A stretch of DNA of 39,310 nt from Thelephora terrestris. Lineage: Eukaryota > Basidiomycota > Agaricomycetes > Thelephorales > Thelephoraceae. Below the pieces are notes generated by a model. That model did no database searches. It saw nothing but the letters and a program-made list of their open reading frames with translations, and was not told the origin of the DNA. This document shows, piece after piece, positions 1 to 17,142 of this stretch (position 1 is its first letter; every line of letters begins with the position of its first letter). The translations under genes were made by a program, and so were the position numbers. The DNA lies in the NCBI GenBank assembly GCA_015956445.1, contig WIUZ02000038.1, positions 1 to 39,310 on the forward strand, in the 5' to 3' direction.

Positions 1-475
1 GTGGGAATTGGGTGACTCGCCAGCGACAATTTTGATGTTGCGGATCAAAGGACGACATAGGTATACACATTGGTTGTCGTAGAAGTCACGGACCAGATTC
101 AAGCCAAAACATCTTGTCTACGCCGTGGTGCTTGATGATGGACATCAGACCGACACAGTCCCACCGCCAGGAGGGAATTTGGACTCACTTTCAACAACGA
201 CACATCCGTAACTAGACTAGTGGCCTGCAATCGAATTATCCAGCACGAGCGTCTTCGCGCATTGACCTTCGAAAAGTTCAGCTTCCTTCCATTTGTGCGC
301 AGCTGGAACGAGATCCAGTTGAACCGCACCGAATTTAGAGAGTCGATCAATGCCTTTTCCCAATTTCTTTGAGAATGGAGAGGTCCGGACCCGGTTCCTC
401 ATCTTGTTCCAACCTGGAGGGGTGATGGACCCGCTGTTCGTCCTTGGTCGAGTTCGGCGTGGAAGGGGCAGCCAT
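1..475 (-). CDS. VPS33: VPS33-like Sec1/Munc18 protein, N-terminal part (continues off the left edge)
   Basis: Sec1/Munc18 proteins of the Vps33 type are the SM subunit of the HOPS/CORVET tethering complexes and drive SNARE-mediated fusion at the vacuole. Reading the minus strand from an ATG at 475, the protein starts MAAPSTPNS and has a short helix ending EIGK. It continues with IDSLNSVR, then KTLVLDNSIAG, LVTDVSLLK, HHGVDKMFWLE and YLCRPLIRNIKIVAGE. The order 'conserved LDxS-AGP, VSLLKxHGVxKxxWLE, VYLCRP' is the N-terminal pattern of Vps33 as I know it. These blocks lie in different frames: two introns (roughly 264-322 and around 150-190) and at least two single-base shifts near 220-235 separate them. 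Only the first ~110 residues are present. The family call is fairly secure; the exact exon ends are not. Confidence 0.68.
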
Positions 476-483
476 GTCACGTG
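476..483 (-). promoter_or_regulatory. CACGTGAC E-box abutting the VPS33 start codon
   Basis: On the gene strand the octamer CACGTGAC lies directly before the proposed VPS33 ATG. The same octamer, in the same orientation relative to the gene, lies close upstream of DUS2 (15171) and the U1A-type gene (29115). CACGTGAC is a known binding site for bHLH factors of the Cbf1 type in fungi. That it is used here is inference from position and recurrence. Confidence 0.4.
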
Positions 484-1724
484 GTATAATCACCGGTCCC
501 TGTGCACAACTTAAGCACGCGGACACCCGCGATCGTTCACTTCGGGCAGCTTTGAAGCTCTTGAAGGGTTGAATAACTTGGCATGACCGACGAAGCAATT
601 ACGCGGTGATAATGGTTCTTTTTTTGCGCCAGTCTTACCTGTCATCATCGGGTTAAAGTAAATGGCTAGGGGAACGGACAAGGATCGGGTAATAAAGTGC
701 AATGCGGGAGGTGGATTCATGGGTATGATACGTGGGGGGGCTGAACGGACGGATGAAAAGGCGCTTCAAGTGTACTATAATAGCGGTATATCTGAGGGAT
801 CAAGCACGAACTATCTGGATACGATCTCAGGAATACGGGGGCTGCTGCTGCCCCCTTTCTTCTCGTTAAGTTTCGTTGGTTGCTGATGCGGTTCTGAAGC
901 TCTACCTTGCGCCTGGTTTCCAGGACAGTTTCGAAAAGTCCGCCCTGGGCCAACTATAGCAGTAGGACTTGATGCATCCTCGATCGACCCAGTTCGCGTG
1001 CGACAACGTCCAGCTGTCGGATTAGTTCCAACGGTTGTTCCGAGTAAATGGTGGGCATCTGTCACCAAAGGTCTCATCTTCCGGATCTAAGAACTCGAGC
1101 CTCCAATGGGCTTTCTCCTTGGATCCTTCTGCCCTGCAATGCAAGAAATGCGCCAAACGCTTCCTCTCCGGAACGGAAGTCCACCACCGAAGGCAGATTT
1201 ATAGATAATGACGCCATCATGAATCCTTGACAGAAAACACCGCTGCGCAATAGATCCAAAAGGCTCGAAAACGTGACTGAGGATGTGGTGGTGGGCGGGC
1301 TGGTTAGGAAGGAGGTAGTGACTAGATCGAGGATGCGTAAGATTATCCACAGCCAACCGCGTCGACTGAAAGAAGGAGTCTTCGGCCATGGGCCGAATAA
1401 ACCGCCGGAAGGTCGAACAGTTGTGACAAAAGTTATGGTCTGCCCAAGAGTCAGGGACGGAAGTACTGTCCGCGAGTTCACAGCATTCCGCAAATTTCGG
1501 AGCGTTTTTCGCAATGGGGACGGGGCACGAAGATTGTTCAGTCGCGTTGCCGACGGGTCTCTGCGGTTTAGTTTGCAGATCTTATCCCCGCGGACTCTGG
1601 GTACGACTCAGTCTGATAAGAAACAACCCACCAAAGGTACACTCACTGGAGCGTGTAGGGCCCAAGCTCAACTCCGCGAGGCGATTGATGAGATCCACTA
1701 ACCCGTCTCAACGTCGTGTTGTTT
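484..1724. other. Unresolved 1.2-kb stretch; possible minus-strand coding fragments
   Basis: I cannot assign a gene here. The longest open frame is on the minus strand at 1074-1514 (146 codons), with a hydrophobic stretch around LWIILRILDLVTTSFL. An overlapping plus-strand frame runs 1273-1701. On the minus strand around 890-1080 the fragments PLELIRQLDVVARELGRS and LFETVLETRRKVELQ read like soluble protein, but they are short and out of frame with the longer ORF. The stretch could be a gene broken by single-base errors, or 5' and 3' untranslated sequence between VPS33 and the next minus-strand gene. Nothing was recognised by family. Confidence 0.25.
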
Positions 1725-2857
1725 CTACTGCTGAGAATGTACGGACTCACTGATGATATCTTTGTGCATCCCCTCCAGGCGCCTGCGAGCGCTACCCCAT
1801 TGTGACGCCATCACTTCAAGGGTGACTTCCTCTTCCTCTTCGTCGTAATCAGCTCCAAGTGTGTCCAAAACGGTTAACACGGAACCTGTATACATTTATT
1901 TCTGAAATCTGACTGGGACTTCAGAACGTACTCGATTCGGAGGATAAGGAGGGCGTTGATTGCTTTCGAAGGGATGATGCCGGGCCTCTCTGGCGGTGAC
2001 AAGAACCCTTGATAGACTTGTGAGCTCAGCAGCATCTGCCGTTTCTTCCTCTTCGGAATCCACGTCTTCCCGGGATGAGATCGAGACGCCTAAACCAGAG
2101 TCTAAATTTAACGGTAAGGGAGCAGTTAACATAATCCGTTGTTTAGAGACCGCACCTTGGAACGATTCCTCAGACGAGAGGTCCAGAAATGAATCTAGGC
2201 CTAAGGACCAAGAATCAGTTTCGAATTCAATCATACCACCCGGTTACTCGCACCTTGTTCGTCAGCGTGAGGCAGAGGTTGATTAGGAGTGTGAGGTGAT
2301 GGAGTACGAATGGACGGGGATGGGGAGATTGATTCCGAAGATTCGGAGATGTGTTATAGCTAACAAGTAACACGACGAAATCGTTGGTGGAGGCAGCGAG
2401 AAGGGTCAGCCAGATTGTGTTGCATATATCGATAAGATGGGGATTGTGGGCATAGTGGGTGGTAAAGGAGAGAATGACGATAGCGAGGTAAAAGAGTGAG
2501 ATGAGTTAGACTGTGAACGCCATGAGTGTTGTCCATTGCGAGTAGCAATTCATCGTGAGTTATCCAGGGAAATGTTGTTGTTGTAACACAGTTCCCTCCC
2601 TTAATAACGCCGAATAAGATGAACAGGTCCGAGGTCCATGAACCGGAATCCTCAAGGAGGACGTGCCACAAGCGACGGATATTCATCCGCCCAGTGTTAA
2701 CGATGTACCCAAGGTCACAGTAGCCGTGGTTTTCATACGCTGGATTTCGAATATCGTCTGGGCGAGACCCATCAACAGAACGCAATCCGAATTTTGAAGA
2801 GTGACGTAGAGCGAAGTCGATCGCAGACCACGTGGAAATCGCGACGCGTAATCTCAT
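1725..2857 (-). CDS. Putative multi-pass membrane protein with acidic C-terminal tail (unidentified)
   Basis: The minus strand carries a protein I do not recognise. Its middle part (about 2500-2280) reads FYLAIVILSFTTHYA, then LIDICNTIWLTLLAAS and FVVLLVSYNTS, then LHHLTLLINLCLTLTNK. That gives at least two or three membrane-spanning stretches joined by a short proline-rich loop. The C-terminal part (about 2230-1725) is hydrophilic: LGLDSFLDLSSEES, an acidic run DVDSEEEETADAAEL, TLGADYDEEEEEVTLEV, and an end reading SARRRLEGMHKDIISES before a TAG at 1725-1727. Upstream blocks include SWTSDLFILFGVIKG near 2610. A start at 2857 is the first plausible ATG facing the RPN5 promoter, but introns and frame breaks leave the N-terminus uncertain. 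A fungal receptor-like or transporter-like protein is possible; no function is claimed. Confidence 0.45.
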
Positions 2858-2909
2858 CTCTCAACTCAGGTCAACTCAACCTTTCTCCCATTCCCTCCTC
2901 ATCCCTGCC
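2858..2909. promoter_or_regulatory. Very short divergent spacer between the membrane-protein gene and RPN5
   Basis: Only about 50 bases separate the proposed minus-strand start at 2857 from the RPN5 ATG at 2910. The spacer is pyrimidine-rich on the plus strand (runs of TTTCTCCCATTCCCTCC), as is usual just upstream of fungal start codons. A CACGTGG E-box lies at about 2828-2834. If the membrane-protein start is really further downstream, the shared promoter is longer. Confidence 0.35.
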
Positions 2910-4713
2910 ATGGCCGACGAAAAGAAACAGGAAAGGATTACACGAAGGAAGTCGACCTGCTGATTCCTGATGCAGAATCCACCGCACGAGTGAGTGTTGT
3001 CAGATTGTAGACCCCGGAGTTGCTCACCGGCTCGGTAATTCTTCGTGTAGTCAGGAAAACTCCAGGAGAGCCTAGATAAACTTTTGCACTGGAGAAGCAA
3101 ACACGAACGTAGGCGTTCATCTTCTCGGGTGCCAATGTTCATCAAATTCTGAACTGGCGGAGTAGGCTTCGGACTTGTCCTCCACTACGAGGCTGGTCAA
3201 GACCATCTGTCAACTAACTTATGATGCTCGAGACTACGCATTGCTCAACTCAAGCATCAATACTCTGAGCAAGAAGCATGGCCAGCTGAAAAGTGCCGTG
3301 CAAGCGATGGTCGAACTCACGATCGAGTGGCTGGACGAGATCAAACAACGAGATGGCGTCGAGAAGTGGCTAGAACTCGTAGAAACCCTACGAACTATTA
3401 CCGAAGGCAAGGTATATCGCTCTGCCTTTCTGTTGTATCCAAATGGTCCGAATACCTACGTGCATAGATCTTCCTGGAAACACCACGGGCTCGCGTAACG
3501 CTCCTCCTCTCAAATACCACGAAAAACTCGCCAACTCGTCCAATGCCGAAACTCCGAAAGAGTCTCTACAAACTGCCTCGGATCTTCTTTCAGATCTACA
3601 AGTCGAGACTTATTCCTCGATGGACGCAAGGAGAAGACAGAGTTCATTCTCCAGCAGATGCGGCTATTGATTGCTGTGGCTCAGATGAAGGACGAAGCCC
3701 GCTGCTAAGGATGGGAAGGATTCGTTGGCTGATGGCGACCCGGAGTGGTCGAAAGTTAGGGTAGGGAGCAGGAAGATAAACGAAGATTTCCTGAAGGATC
3801 CTGAAAACCAGGTACGTTCCCTTCTGCATTGCGAAGCCAACAGGATCTGAATACGGCCTAGGAATTGAAACTCAGGTTTTACGATATGCTGATCCAACAC
3901 GCCTTACACTCGAGCGCGTATCTCGATGTTGCCAAGTATTACCCACAAAATTTGGAAACACCCTCCGTGAAAGAAGACGAGAGTGGAAAGGGTCGGGTGG
4001 TATGTCCCTACCCACATCGCACTCAGGTGTCATTAACGTGCAGCATCCAGGCTTTGGAACACATAGTATACTACGTCGTTCCTTGCCCCACACGATAATG
4101 AACAGTCGGACATGCTGCATCGGTTATATAATGATCCAGCTCTGTCAAAACTGGAACTTCACTAGTGTGTGGACTCCTCTTAACAGTGTTCGTCCTGACC
4201 GATGAAATTTTCTGCTAGCAACTGGCGAAGTGTTTTGTCACCAAGGAACTGATGCGATGGCCCGGCGTTGAGTCTCTATATGGCCCGCATCTGCGCCCGG
4301 CAACAATATTCAGCAGTGACAAAGTCTGGGAAGACCTCCATACTCGTGTAATCGAGCACGTGCGTTGCTACTCTTCCCCTTCGATCCAACGGTACCCTCA
4401 GTTTGTTTGTTGTTGTTCCCTAGAATGTTCGAGTCATCGCTGAATACTACACACGAATTACCTCCCCCGCCTCACCTCCCTCCTCGATCTCACCTCTCAC
4501 CAAGCCGAAGAAGTCCTCTCGCGGCTGGTCGTGTCTGGCACTTTTGGGCTCGGATAGATCGACCTGCGGGGTCATTAACTTCAGGCAGGCGAGGAGCGCA
4601 GAGGACGTGATGAACGACTGGAGTTCTGACATGCAAAAGTTGCTGAGCTTGGTGGAGAAGGCATGGATGGGAGTGAACGCTGCTCAGGCAGCGGTCGGAA
4701 AGACAAAGGCATG
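2910..4713 (+). CDS. RPN5: 26S proteasome regulatory subunit Rpn5 (PSMD12)
   Basis: Rpn5 is a PCI-domain subunit of the proteasome lid, needed for lid assembly and for docking the deubiquitinase Rpn11. The start MADEKK is followed by DYTKEVDLLIPDAEST, GKLQESLDKLL, then LSSTTRLVKTICQLTYDARD, LNSSINTLSKKHGQLK and LQVETYSSM. The C-terminal PCI part reads CFVTKELMRWPGVESLYGPH, KVWEDLHTRVIEH, WARIDRPAG and DVMNDWSSDMQKLLSLVEK, ending at TGA 4711-4713. All blocks match the Rpn5 family in order. At least six introns are visible, for example 2990-3050, one ending at 3467, and about 3810-3860. Single-base shifts break the frame near 2931 (missing A), 3089 (missing G), 3515 (missing A), 3625 (missing C), 3695 (extra C) and 3945-3958. 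Each shift keeps the protein sequence conserved on both sides, so I read them as consensus errors in an essential gene, not decay. Confidence 0.93.
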
Positions 4714-4787
4714 AGAGAGCAAGGCATTTGCATTAGGTATAGAAAACAGAGAATTTGTAAGCTTCTGCGGTCGAGCGCGACTGGCTA

Positions 4788-6167
4788 TTAGCTGTGAGGT
4801 CCGACGACTTCCGGAGTCATCACTAGCCTCGTCGATTCTCTCTCAATCTTAACCTTAGGCAGAGGAGATCCCGTCCACTTCCAACTCCTGAGGTAGGGAA
4901 GGCGGTCATTTCTTCCGAAGACCTGCCTTCCTCTTTTGAAGCAGGAGCATCTGATCTCTATTTCCTTGCCTCCGCCTACCACCATGCATCAATGGAAGTA
5001 ATAGGATATAAGTTGGGGTGGAGGTACCTTGAGTGCTTTGAAATCTACGAAGCCAACCCCCGACTTGGGCTCGTGCGTTTTACTCCCTGAGGCAAAAGCG
5101 GGGCTCTCTAGAAGCTTGGGAGTTTTCCGCGCTGGCCGTGAGGCAATGACATCAGGCAGAGGGGAGACCTCCGGCACATCTGTGGCCTTTCTTTTGCCCT
5201 TTCGAAGGGGTTTCGTTGATTATGCCTCTACGTCGTCTGTAGGCTCGGTTTCGGCGAATGGCGGGGGGATGGTGGGGGTTTGGGGGCATTCCTTTGGCTC
5301 TTTCGGACGGGTTTGATTATTCCTTTCGCTTCCAACCAATCCCTTGAACGACAGAAGAATGTGAACATCAGAAAGTTCGCTCGTTGCTACCCCAAATGTA
5401 CACGCCCCCGCGCATCCTCTATAGTGCTGCTGAGACCTCCGATCTGAGTACGAACTATTAGCGCATTGCCAACTCGATTTTGAATAGAACTCACACGGGG
5501 CCTGCACAGTGCGCCCTGGCTTCTTGTCTTTCTCGTTGACTTTGGATTGTCCAAGGTTCTGAAAGGGGTTTGTTCAGGTTTTTCACGGCGATCTCTCGCA
5601 CTCGGAAGCTTGTCCAAAATCCCAGTCTAACGTCAATCTCCCAACACTTTCGGGGTCTACGGAATCCGGGGTTCCTCCATCTATGTAATGTGACTGTCAG
5701 TTAGAGGACATTGCCATTAGATCTTCCTGTACGAACCAATAAGGTCTGGCATCGAAACCCACACTCATACTTCTTGTCACCCTTCACAGAGTACCACGCC
5801 TCACCAACAGCTTTTTTAGACCCAGGGGTCGGGTCCATTGTAAGCCACCCTCCGTCATACACACCGCCAAAGAGAACGTCGGCTGCGAGTTCCGTGTTGG
5901 GGGGACCATAGTCCAGCTTGCGGCTATACCCGATCATAAACTTCTATTTCGGGGGGTTAGTACTACCATAGTAAGATTTGGCTGCCGCGCCCACCACAAA
6001 ACTCACTTTGCCAGGCTGGCTCGCGATGTAGCAAAAGGTGTTCCTGCCGTCTTTGCTCGTCTTCCTTCCAAACTCATCTATCTTCTCCCATGTGGTCTTC
6101 TTTTTCCCTTTCTTATCACCGCCTCCACTTCGCACTTGATAAATACCTCGCAGCCGCCGAGTTTCAT
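4788..6167 (-). CDS. DUF7918 family protein
   Basis: This family is widespread in Agaricomycetes and has no known function. The minus-strand start at 6167 gives MKLGGCEVFIKCE. Next come GRNTFCYIASQPGK, FMIGYSRKLDYGPPNTEL, FGGVYDGGWL, SVKGDKKYECGFRC, LGEIDVRL and, after an intron, a FxFxxRSRDWLEAKGIIKP-like segment at about 5350-5310. The short N-terminal beta-domain, the GGVxDGG turn and the 'R-S-R-x-W-L-E-A-x-G-I-I' helix are how I recognise DUF7918. A basic low-complexity tail follows (KGKRKATDVPEV, ARKTPKLLESP). An intron with GTGAGT is visible near 5510-5460. The frame changes several times, and the last exon and stop (4788) are the least certain part. The gene is convergent with RPN5, about 75 bases apart. 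Confidence 0.62.
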
Positions 6168-6503
6168 CGCGCTAGAGGGGGCGAGGGAAGGAACGAGACG
6201 GGGGTGTTGGGCACTGGTTGGGCGCAAGTCGCGGTTAAAACACGTCGACTTGCGTTTCCCACGTGGCAAGGATCTGCTAATGCAGATATCGGTGTGACGA
6301 TGAGAGATTCAACTTGGATCCTGGCGTTTTACGATTCCGTCTATCGTCAGGGGAGTCTCTGCGATGTTTCGCAAGCGTTACTCGGTCGACTGAGCCGAAG
6401 GATTCCCGCCCAACCCCGCAGTGAAGTGCGTCTAAATTAGCAAAGGGGAAGAGAGGTAACATATTACATGGTATACAGAGTGAAATCTAGAGCGAGTGCA
6501 AGC
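6168..6503. other. Intergenic: DUF7918 upstream region and MIT1 3' end
   Basis: The 336 bases between the DUF7918 start and the MIT1 stop contain no convincing reading frame. A plus-strand frame crosses it (6090-6440) but is the shadow of the DUF7918 first exon plus noncoding DNA. I see no RNA gene. The stretch should hold the DUF7918 promoter and the MIT1 3' untranslated region. Confidence 0.4.
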
Positions 6504-12824
<6,321 letters not shown>

Positions 12825-12984
12825 GGCTTCGACGCGACAGGCGGATTTGTGAAAGGACCGCGGCGAACGCGATCGTGGCCAAAGGGGTACACACAACTGC
12901 CGATCATCAGAGAGTCACAAATGGACATCACGACACGCGCTTCACCACCCCAATCTCCGCCCCGAACCAAGAGTCTCCAGCGAA
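12825..12984. promoter_or_regulatory. Bidirectional promoter between MIT1 and EXO5
   Basis: The 160 bases between the MIT1 start (12824, minus) and EXO5 start (12985, plus) contain no other gene. A short plus-strand frame beginning at 12920 is out of frame with EXO5. No TATA box is obvious. The arrangement implies shared regulation of a chromatin remodeller and a DNA-repair nuclease, which is inference only. Confidence 0.5.
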
Positions 12985-14985
12985 ATGGTGCAAGATGGGG
13001 GCGAGGAACAAGATTATTTCGCCCACTTTGAAGACCTCGAATTCACCGAAGAAGATCTAGCCCACATCGACCGCATTTGCGAGGGGGAAGTGCTCGTTTT
13101 TGTTCCAGAACCAGTTCTACCATCCCATAAATTCGAAGACAAGCCATTGGTGACAATTGAGGTGGAGCAAGAGCTTCGGCCAGTCTCAGAGGTTGCCTCG
13201 CTGCCGACTTTATCTCCCCGCAGTCCCATGTCGACACCCCCCTACGACGCGTTTCGACGCGGCAAGTCTCTCTCGGTATCAGACTTGACCGGTCCATTAT
13301 GGTGGGCCTTGCCTCAGTGATCTTCATTCACCCACTGGTTAACGCCTTGTAGGTGCGAGTTGCAATACGAGTACAGGCATCGGCAAGGATGGGGTCTCAA
13401 AGTCAAGGACCGCCCGCAGACGTTCAAATCCAGGGAAGGAAATACGATAGTTGCCTCTCATACGATTGCATCCAACAACGACAATATCCTCAAGGCGGGC
13501 CGAGTGCGTTTCTCGTTTGCAGCCGACACCCTTTCTATGACTGAATTCCGATCTATCACAGGCCGTCCACCGTCGCCTCGAGAGGGAGATTCGCCCTCCA
13601 CCGGTGCGGGTAGACATCGGAACGCAAGAAGAGTACTGGGCAACACGGTACCCGGAGATTTATATCCCGCGACCTCACCGACTCACCCTGTTTCTCGCTG
13701 TAGATTGATTGACATGCTAGACTGCCTTGTTGATCTGACAAAGCACGGGTTCTGTGTGGGTAACACATAGCTATCCTCCAACCTTCTATCTAACTTATCA
13801 TACTCCTAGCGTGAGATGCCGGTTTTTGGATTGACCCATGACCACACGGTCTTTGGCATCATCGTAAGTGGCGGTAGTGTTTCTCAGAACCCCCGGTTTA
13901 ACAAGAGCAGGACGAGATCTCCATTGACATAACGCAAACTCCGGTGGACGGCGGCTCAGTTGCTAGTGGTTTAACCATACCACGACCCTTGCGCATTTCC
14001 GATACGAAGACAAGAGATACACCTACAGTTCCGCCGGAGCGCAACTCCACGCAAGCTCGTACACAGTTGATGTTATACCACCGCCTCCTGTCTGGCCTTG
14101 TTCAATCTCCCCCAGATTTTGACCTGAAGGCTCATCACCTAGATTTCGATGTCTTTTGGCTTCGAGTTGGAGTTGACCCCTACAAGCCCTTCTCTGATGG
14201 GTTTTGCGAGCAAACTGGGCTCCTTGCTCATGATGCTGTTGCACCCACATCAGAGAAGCGGTTTCATTCACCAGAGAAAGGGGACGCAAAACAAACACAC
14301 TTCTGTCTCAATATACTCGTTGATATTTGGAGGAAGTCCATGAACCTCCTTGGAATAACCTCTGTGGATTCAACTCTAACTTTGAATTACCGACGGCGAG
14401 AAAAGTCTGGACCGAGGAAACGGCGACGCACGAAGGATGCACAAGGGCAGACAATTCTCTCGCTAGAAGAAAAAGAAATCAATCAGGCTATGATTGCCAG
14501 CCTTGCTCAAGCGGAACATGACGACCCAGGCCTGACACACGCTATTGCGGAGAGTCTACGTGACGCACAGGCAACAGGCAACAGTGTCCCAGAACAAACG
14601 ACCTTCCGGCCATCAGCCTCACCTTCAAAACGGGACGCAGAATCAGACCCTGACGAATCAGAGGTGGATTCTGGGAACAGGGCGGAAGAAGGGAAAGACC
14701 GAGGGTCCGGACTTATCGGGTCCACCTCATTCGTGATGGATGATGGAGTTCTGGATGCCCGCTTAGAGAAGGTTCTTGACTGGTGGCATGGAATTCGCCC
14801 ACCAGAGGGAGTCGAGATGGAGGATACCGGAAGGTGCCAGTGCGTTTTCTTGCTCCTTCATTGTAGAGCATGTCACTGATCCGTTTGCTTGTAGTACATG
14901 CGAGTTTAGCACAAGTTGCGAATGGCGCGAGAAGAAACACGGTGAGCTGCTATCGAAGTTGCAGTTTCGGACTCAAGAGAGATGA
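12985..14985 (+). CDS. EXO5: Exonuclease V (EXO5/DEM1 family, Fe-S PD-(D/E)XK nuclease)
   Basis: Exo5/Dem1 is a single-strand-specific, iron-sulphur-containing exonuclease; the yeast form acts in mitochondrial DNA maintenance and the human form in nuclear interstrand-crosslink repair. After a start MVQDGGEEQDYF and an acidic N-terminus comes LWCELQYEYRHRQGWGL, with the first cluster cysteine. Then follow VHRRLEREI, GFCREMPVFGLTHDHTVFG, IIDEISID and LRISDTKTRDT (the D...DxK nuclease core), then ARTQLMLYHRLL. The end has three more cysteines in CHTCEFSTSCEWREKKHGE, completing the 4Fe-4S ligand set. Stop is TGA 14983-14985. Six GT-AG introns join these blocks without a frame break, for example about 13305-13352 and 13864-13912, so this gene seems correctly sequenced. 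A basic stretch GPRKRRRTKDA near 14410 could be a nuclear signal. No obvious mitochondrial presequence is seen. Confidence 0.9.
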
Positions 14986-15170
14986 ACATTAGTATCAATA
15001 CCGGTGATCTAAGTGAACGATCAAGTTGTATATGTAACACTGTACCAAGCAGCCTTATTGATGTCTTGTGCTACTACGTCAATGCCAACCGTTTTGTGTA
15101 GGTCCTGGGAATCATTGCTTTAGCCCTCGACGCGTCTTAGGCCCGGGGTGACAATTGCTCTGGCGCACGC

Positions 15171-15178
15171 CACGTGAC
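15171..15178 (+). promoter_or_regulatory. CACGTGAC E-box upstream of DUS2
   Basis: The octamer CACGTGAC lies 35 bases before the first in-frame ATG (15214) of DUS2, in the same orientation relative to the gene as at VPS33 and the U1A-type gene. It is a candidate Cbf1-type bHLH site by known motif; use here is inferred. Confidence 0.4.
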
Positions 15179-15213
15179 CTCGGGTCGAGTTCCGCTTTAA
15201 CCTTTGACTTTCA

Positions 15214-16933
15214 ATGCGACTTCTGCGAACGAGTCAATCCATTCTCAAGCCCATAAGATTTCTCTTGAGAATGTCCCGACGTGAACGCTCCCCCTCTACA
15301 CCTTCATCTCCAAGGGAGGCCAAAAGACAAAAACTGGAAGCTCCCCTGACGAGCGAAGACTACAAGAATGGGATCATGTTGGCCCCGATGGTCCGGTCTG
15401 GCGCTCGTAAGTTTTGAGTCCTCGTTGACCTTCTCATCGGCGTTCGCTCACAATTTCGTGCTTCAAGTGCCCACGAGACTTTTCGCCTTGAAATATGGTG
15501 CATCGCTCGTGTGGGGCCCAGAGATCGTCGACAAGGCGATCCTTCACGCTGAACGGGTTGTCGATCGTAAGTCTAGGCCTTTTCTATTTGATCCCCAGTC
15601 CCGGTACCCTATCCTACTCCATGATGCGATTGACCAATGTCGGTAGCCGTGACCGGAGTCGTGAACTACAACGGAAAATCCAGAGCCATCTGGTCAACCC
15701 ACCCCATAGAAAAACCGTACCTCATCTACCAAATTGGCTCTGCGGATCCAGAACTCGCGGTGAAAGCGGCAAAGACCGTCATGAACGACGTCTCGGGTAT
15801 CGACCTGAACTGTGGCTGCCCAAAACCCTTCTCCACTTCCGGCGGTATGGGAGCTGCGTTGCTTACAACCCCGGATCTGCTGTGCTCAATCTTGACCGCA
15901 CTGAGGAGTGCGATGCCGCCTGAGATTAGCGTGTCGGCGAAGATCAGGTTATTACCCACTCAGGAGGATACCTTGAAGCTTGTGGAGAGGATTATTGACA
16001 CAGGCGTTTCGGCTCTAACCGTGCATTGTCGGACTAGGAATATGCGCAAGACAGAGAAGGCAACTATTGAAAGGTTGAGGGAAGTTGTGGAGTTTGTTGA
16101 AAAGATGGGGAAGGGTGTGGCCGTCATAGAGAATGGGGATTGTTTGGGATATGAGGACGCTAAGCGAGTTAGAGAGATCACTGGTAAGTTTTGATTTTTT
16201 TCGGACTGGGACCACAATCCAACCCGCCCCGTTCTTCGCAGGAGCTCATTCCGTCATGATTGCCACTGCTGCGGAAGCCAATCCTTCGTGTTTTTCTCCC
16301 ACACCATTGGTCGACGTTCACCGGACACTCATTCCATCTTACCTTCGTGTGGTGAGCAAAGCCAGAACATCCTCACCGAAACTGCTGGACTGACCAAACC
16401 TACAGTCGAGGTACTTGGGTAATCATTGGGCGAATTCCAAATTCTGTGGTATCCAGTTCCGCGGAAATCATGTCCAGAACACACGGGCGGACGAAAAGGA
16501 GTTCAAGGACAAGTTCGCCAAAGCAAAGGGTTACGATCACATGGACGACGTGGCAGGAGACTGGTCCCAAGGAAAGGCTGAATTCGAAGAGATTTGCGGG
16601 ATAATAGAAGCTCGCCCTCAAAGAGTTCCTCGGTCGATCTCAACACCTACGGACACTACCGCTACAGAGCCAACGCTGGCCTCAGACTCTCTGGATGCTG
16701 TTGGGTTTACCATGGGGACCCAAGCACAGGCTGAAACACCCAAAGAATGGAGGCCGAACCCCTGCTTGGATGATGTTTTGAAAACTCCGAAGATACCCTC
16801 GAACCCCGGCGAGGATGCCCATCCCGCCGCCGTTTCAGCAGGACGAACCGACGCCCACCCCTTCCCCTTTGATCACATAATTTATTACTTACTTTACACT
16901 CGTATAGACATGCCGAGCAGTTTGTCCTCCTAG
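15214..16933 (+). CDS. DUS2: tRNA-dihydrouridine(20) synthase, Dus2/Smm1 family
   Basis: Dus2 reduces uridine 20 of tRNAs to dihydrouridine with FMN and NADPH. The protein shows GIMLAPMVRSGA, LPTRLFALKYGASLVWGPE, KPYLIYQIGSADPELAVKAA, GIDLNCGCPKPFSTSGGMG (second Cys is the expected proton donor), SAKIRLLPTQEDTLKLVERI, TVHCRTRNMRK, VIENGDCLGYEDAKRV and HSVMIATAAEANPSCF. Introns at about 15408-15468, 15567-15646, 16183-16242 and 16351-16404 follow GT-AG and restore frame. Two starts are possible: 15214 (MRLLRTSQSILKPIRFLLR, arginine-rich and mitochondrial-looking) or 15271 (MSRRERSPS). The TVHxRTRNMR motif has Cys where Gly is usual. The C-terminus after about 16,800 is low-complexity and may be out of frame, so the stop at 16931-16933 is provisional. 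I see no clear C-terminal dsRNA-binding domain; fungal forms commonly lack it. Confidence 0.88.
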
Positions 16934-17142
16934 TCGTAGCCACCCCCGGTAGAACTAATTTGTACTTGGTTTCGAAACCGAGTTCAGCTCTGTCACCCAC
17001 GTGGTTATGATTGGTTTCTGACCCGAACTTTCATCCTCACCCACATCCTGCAGCTGGGTGTGACAGCCGCCGGCCTCTGGAAGATCGCGGTCTTTGCCCC
17101 AAGGCTTTTCGCTGTGCTGAAGCTTACATCTCTGTTCCCCAG

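Noticed and set aside
1273-1701. 142-codon plus-strand frame
   Set aside because: Overlaps an equally long minus-strand frame, has no recognisable domain, and neither strand is convincing.
2910-4713. RPN5 as a pseudogene
   Set aside because: It has six or more frame breaks, but each keeps conserved sequence on both sides, the introns are intact, and the gene is essential. Sequencing error explains this better.
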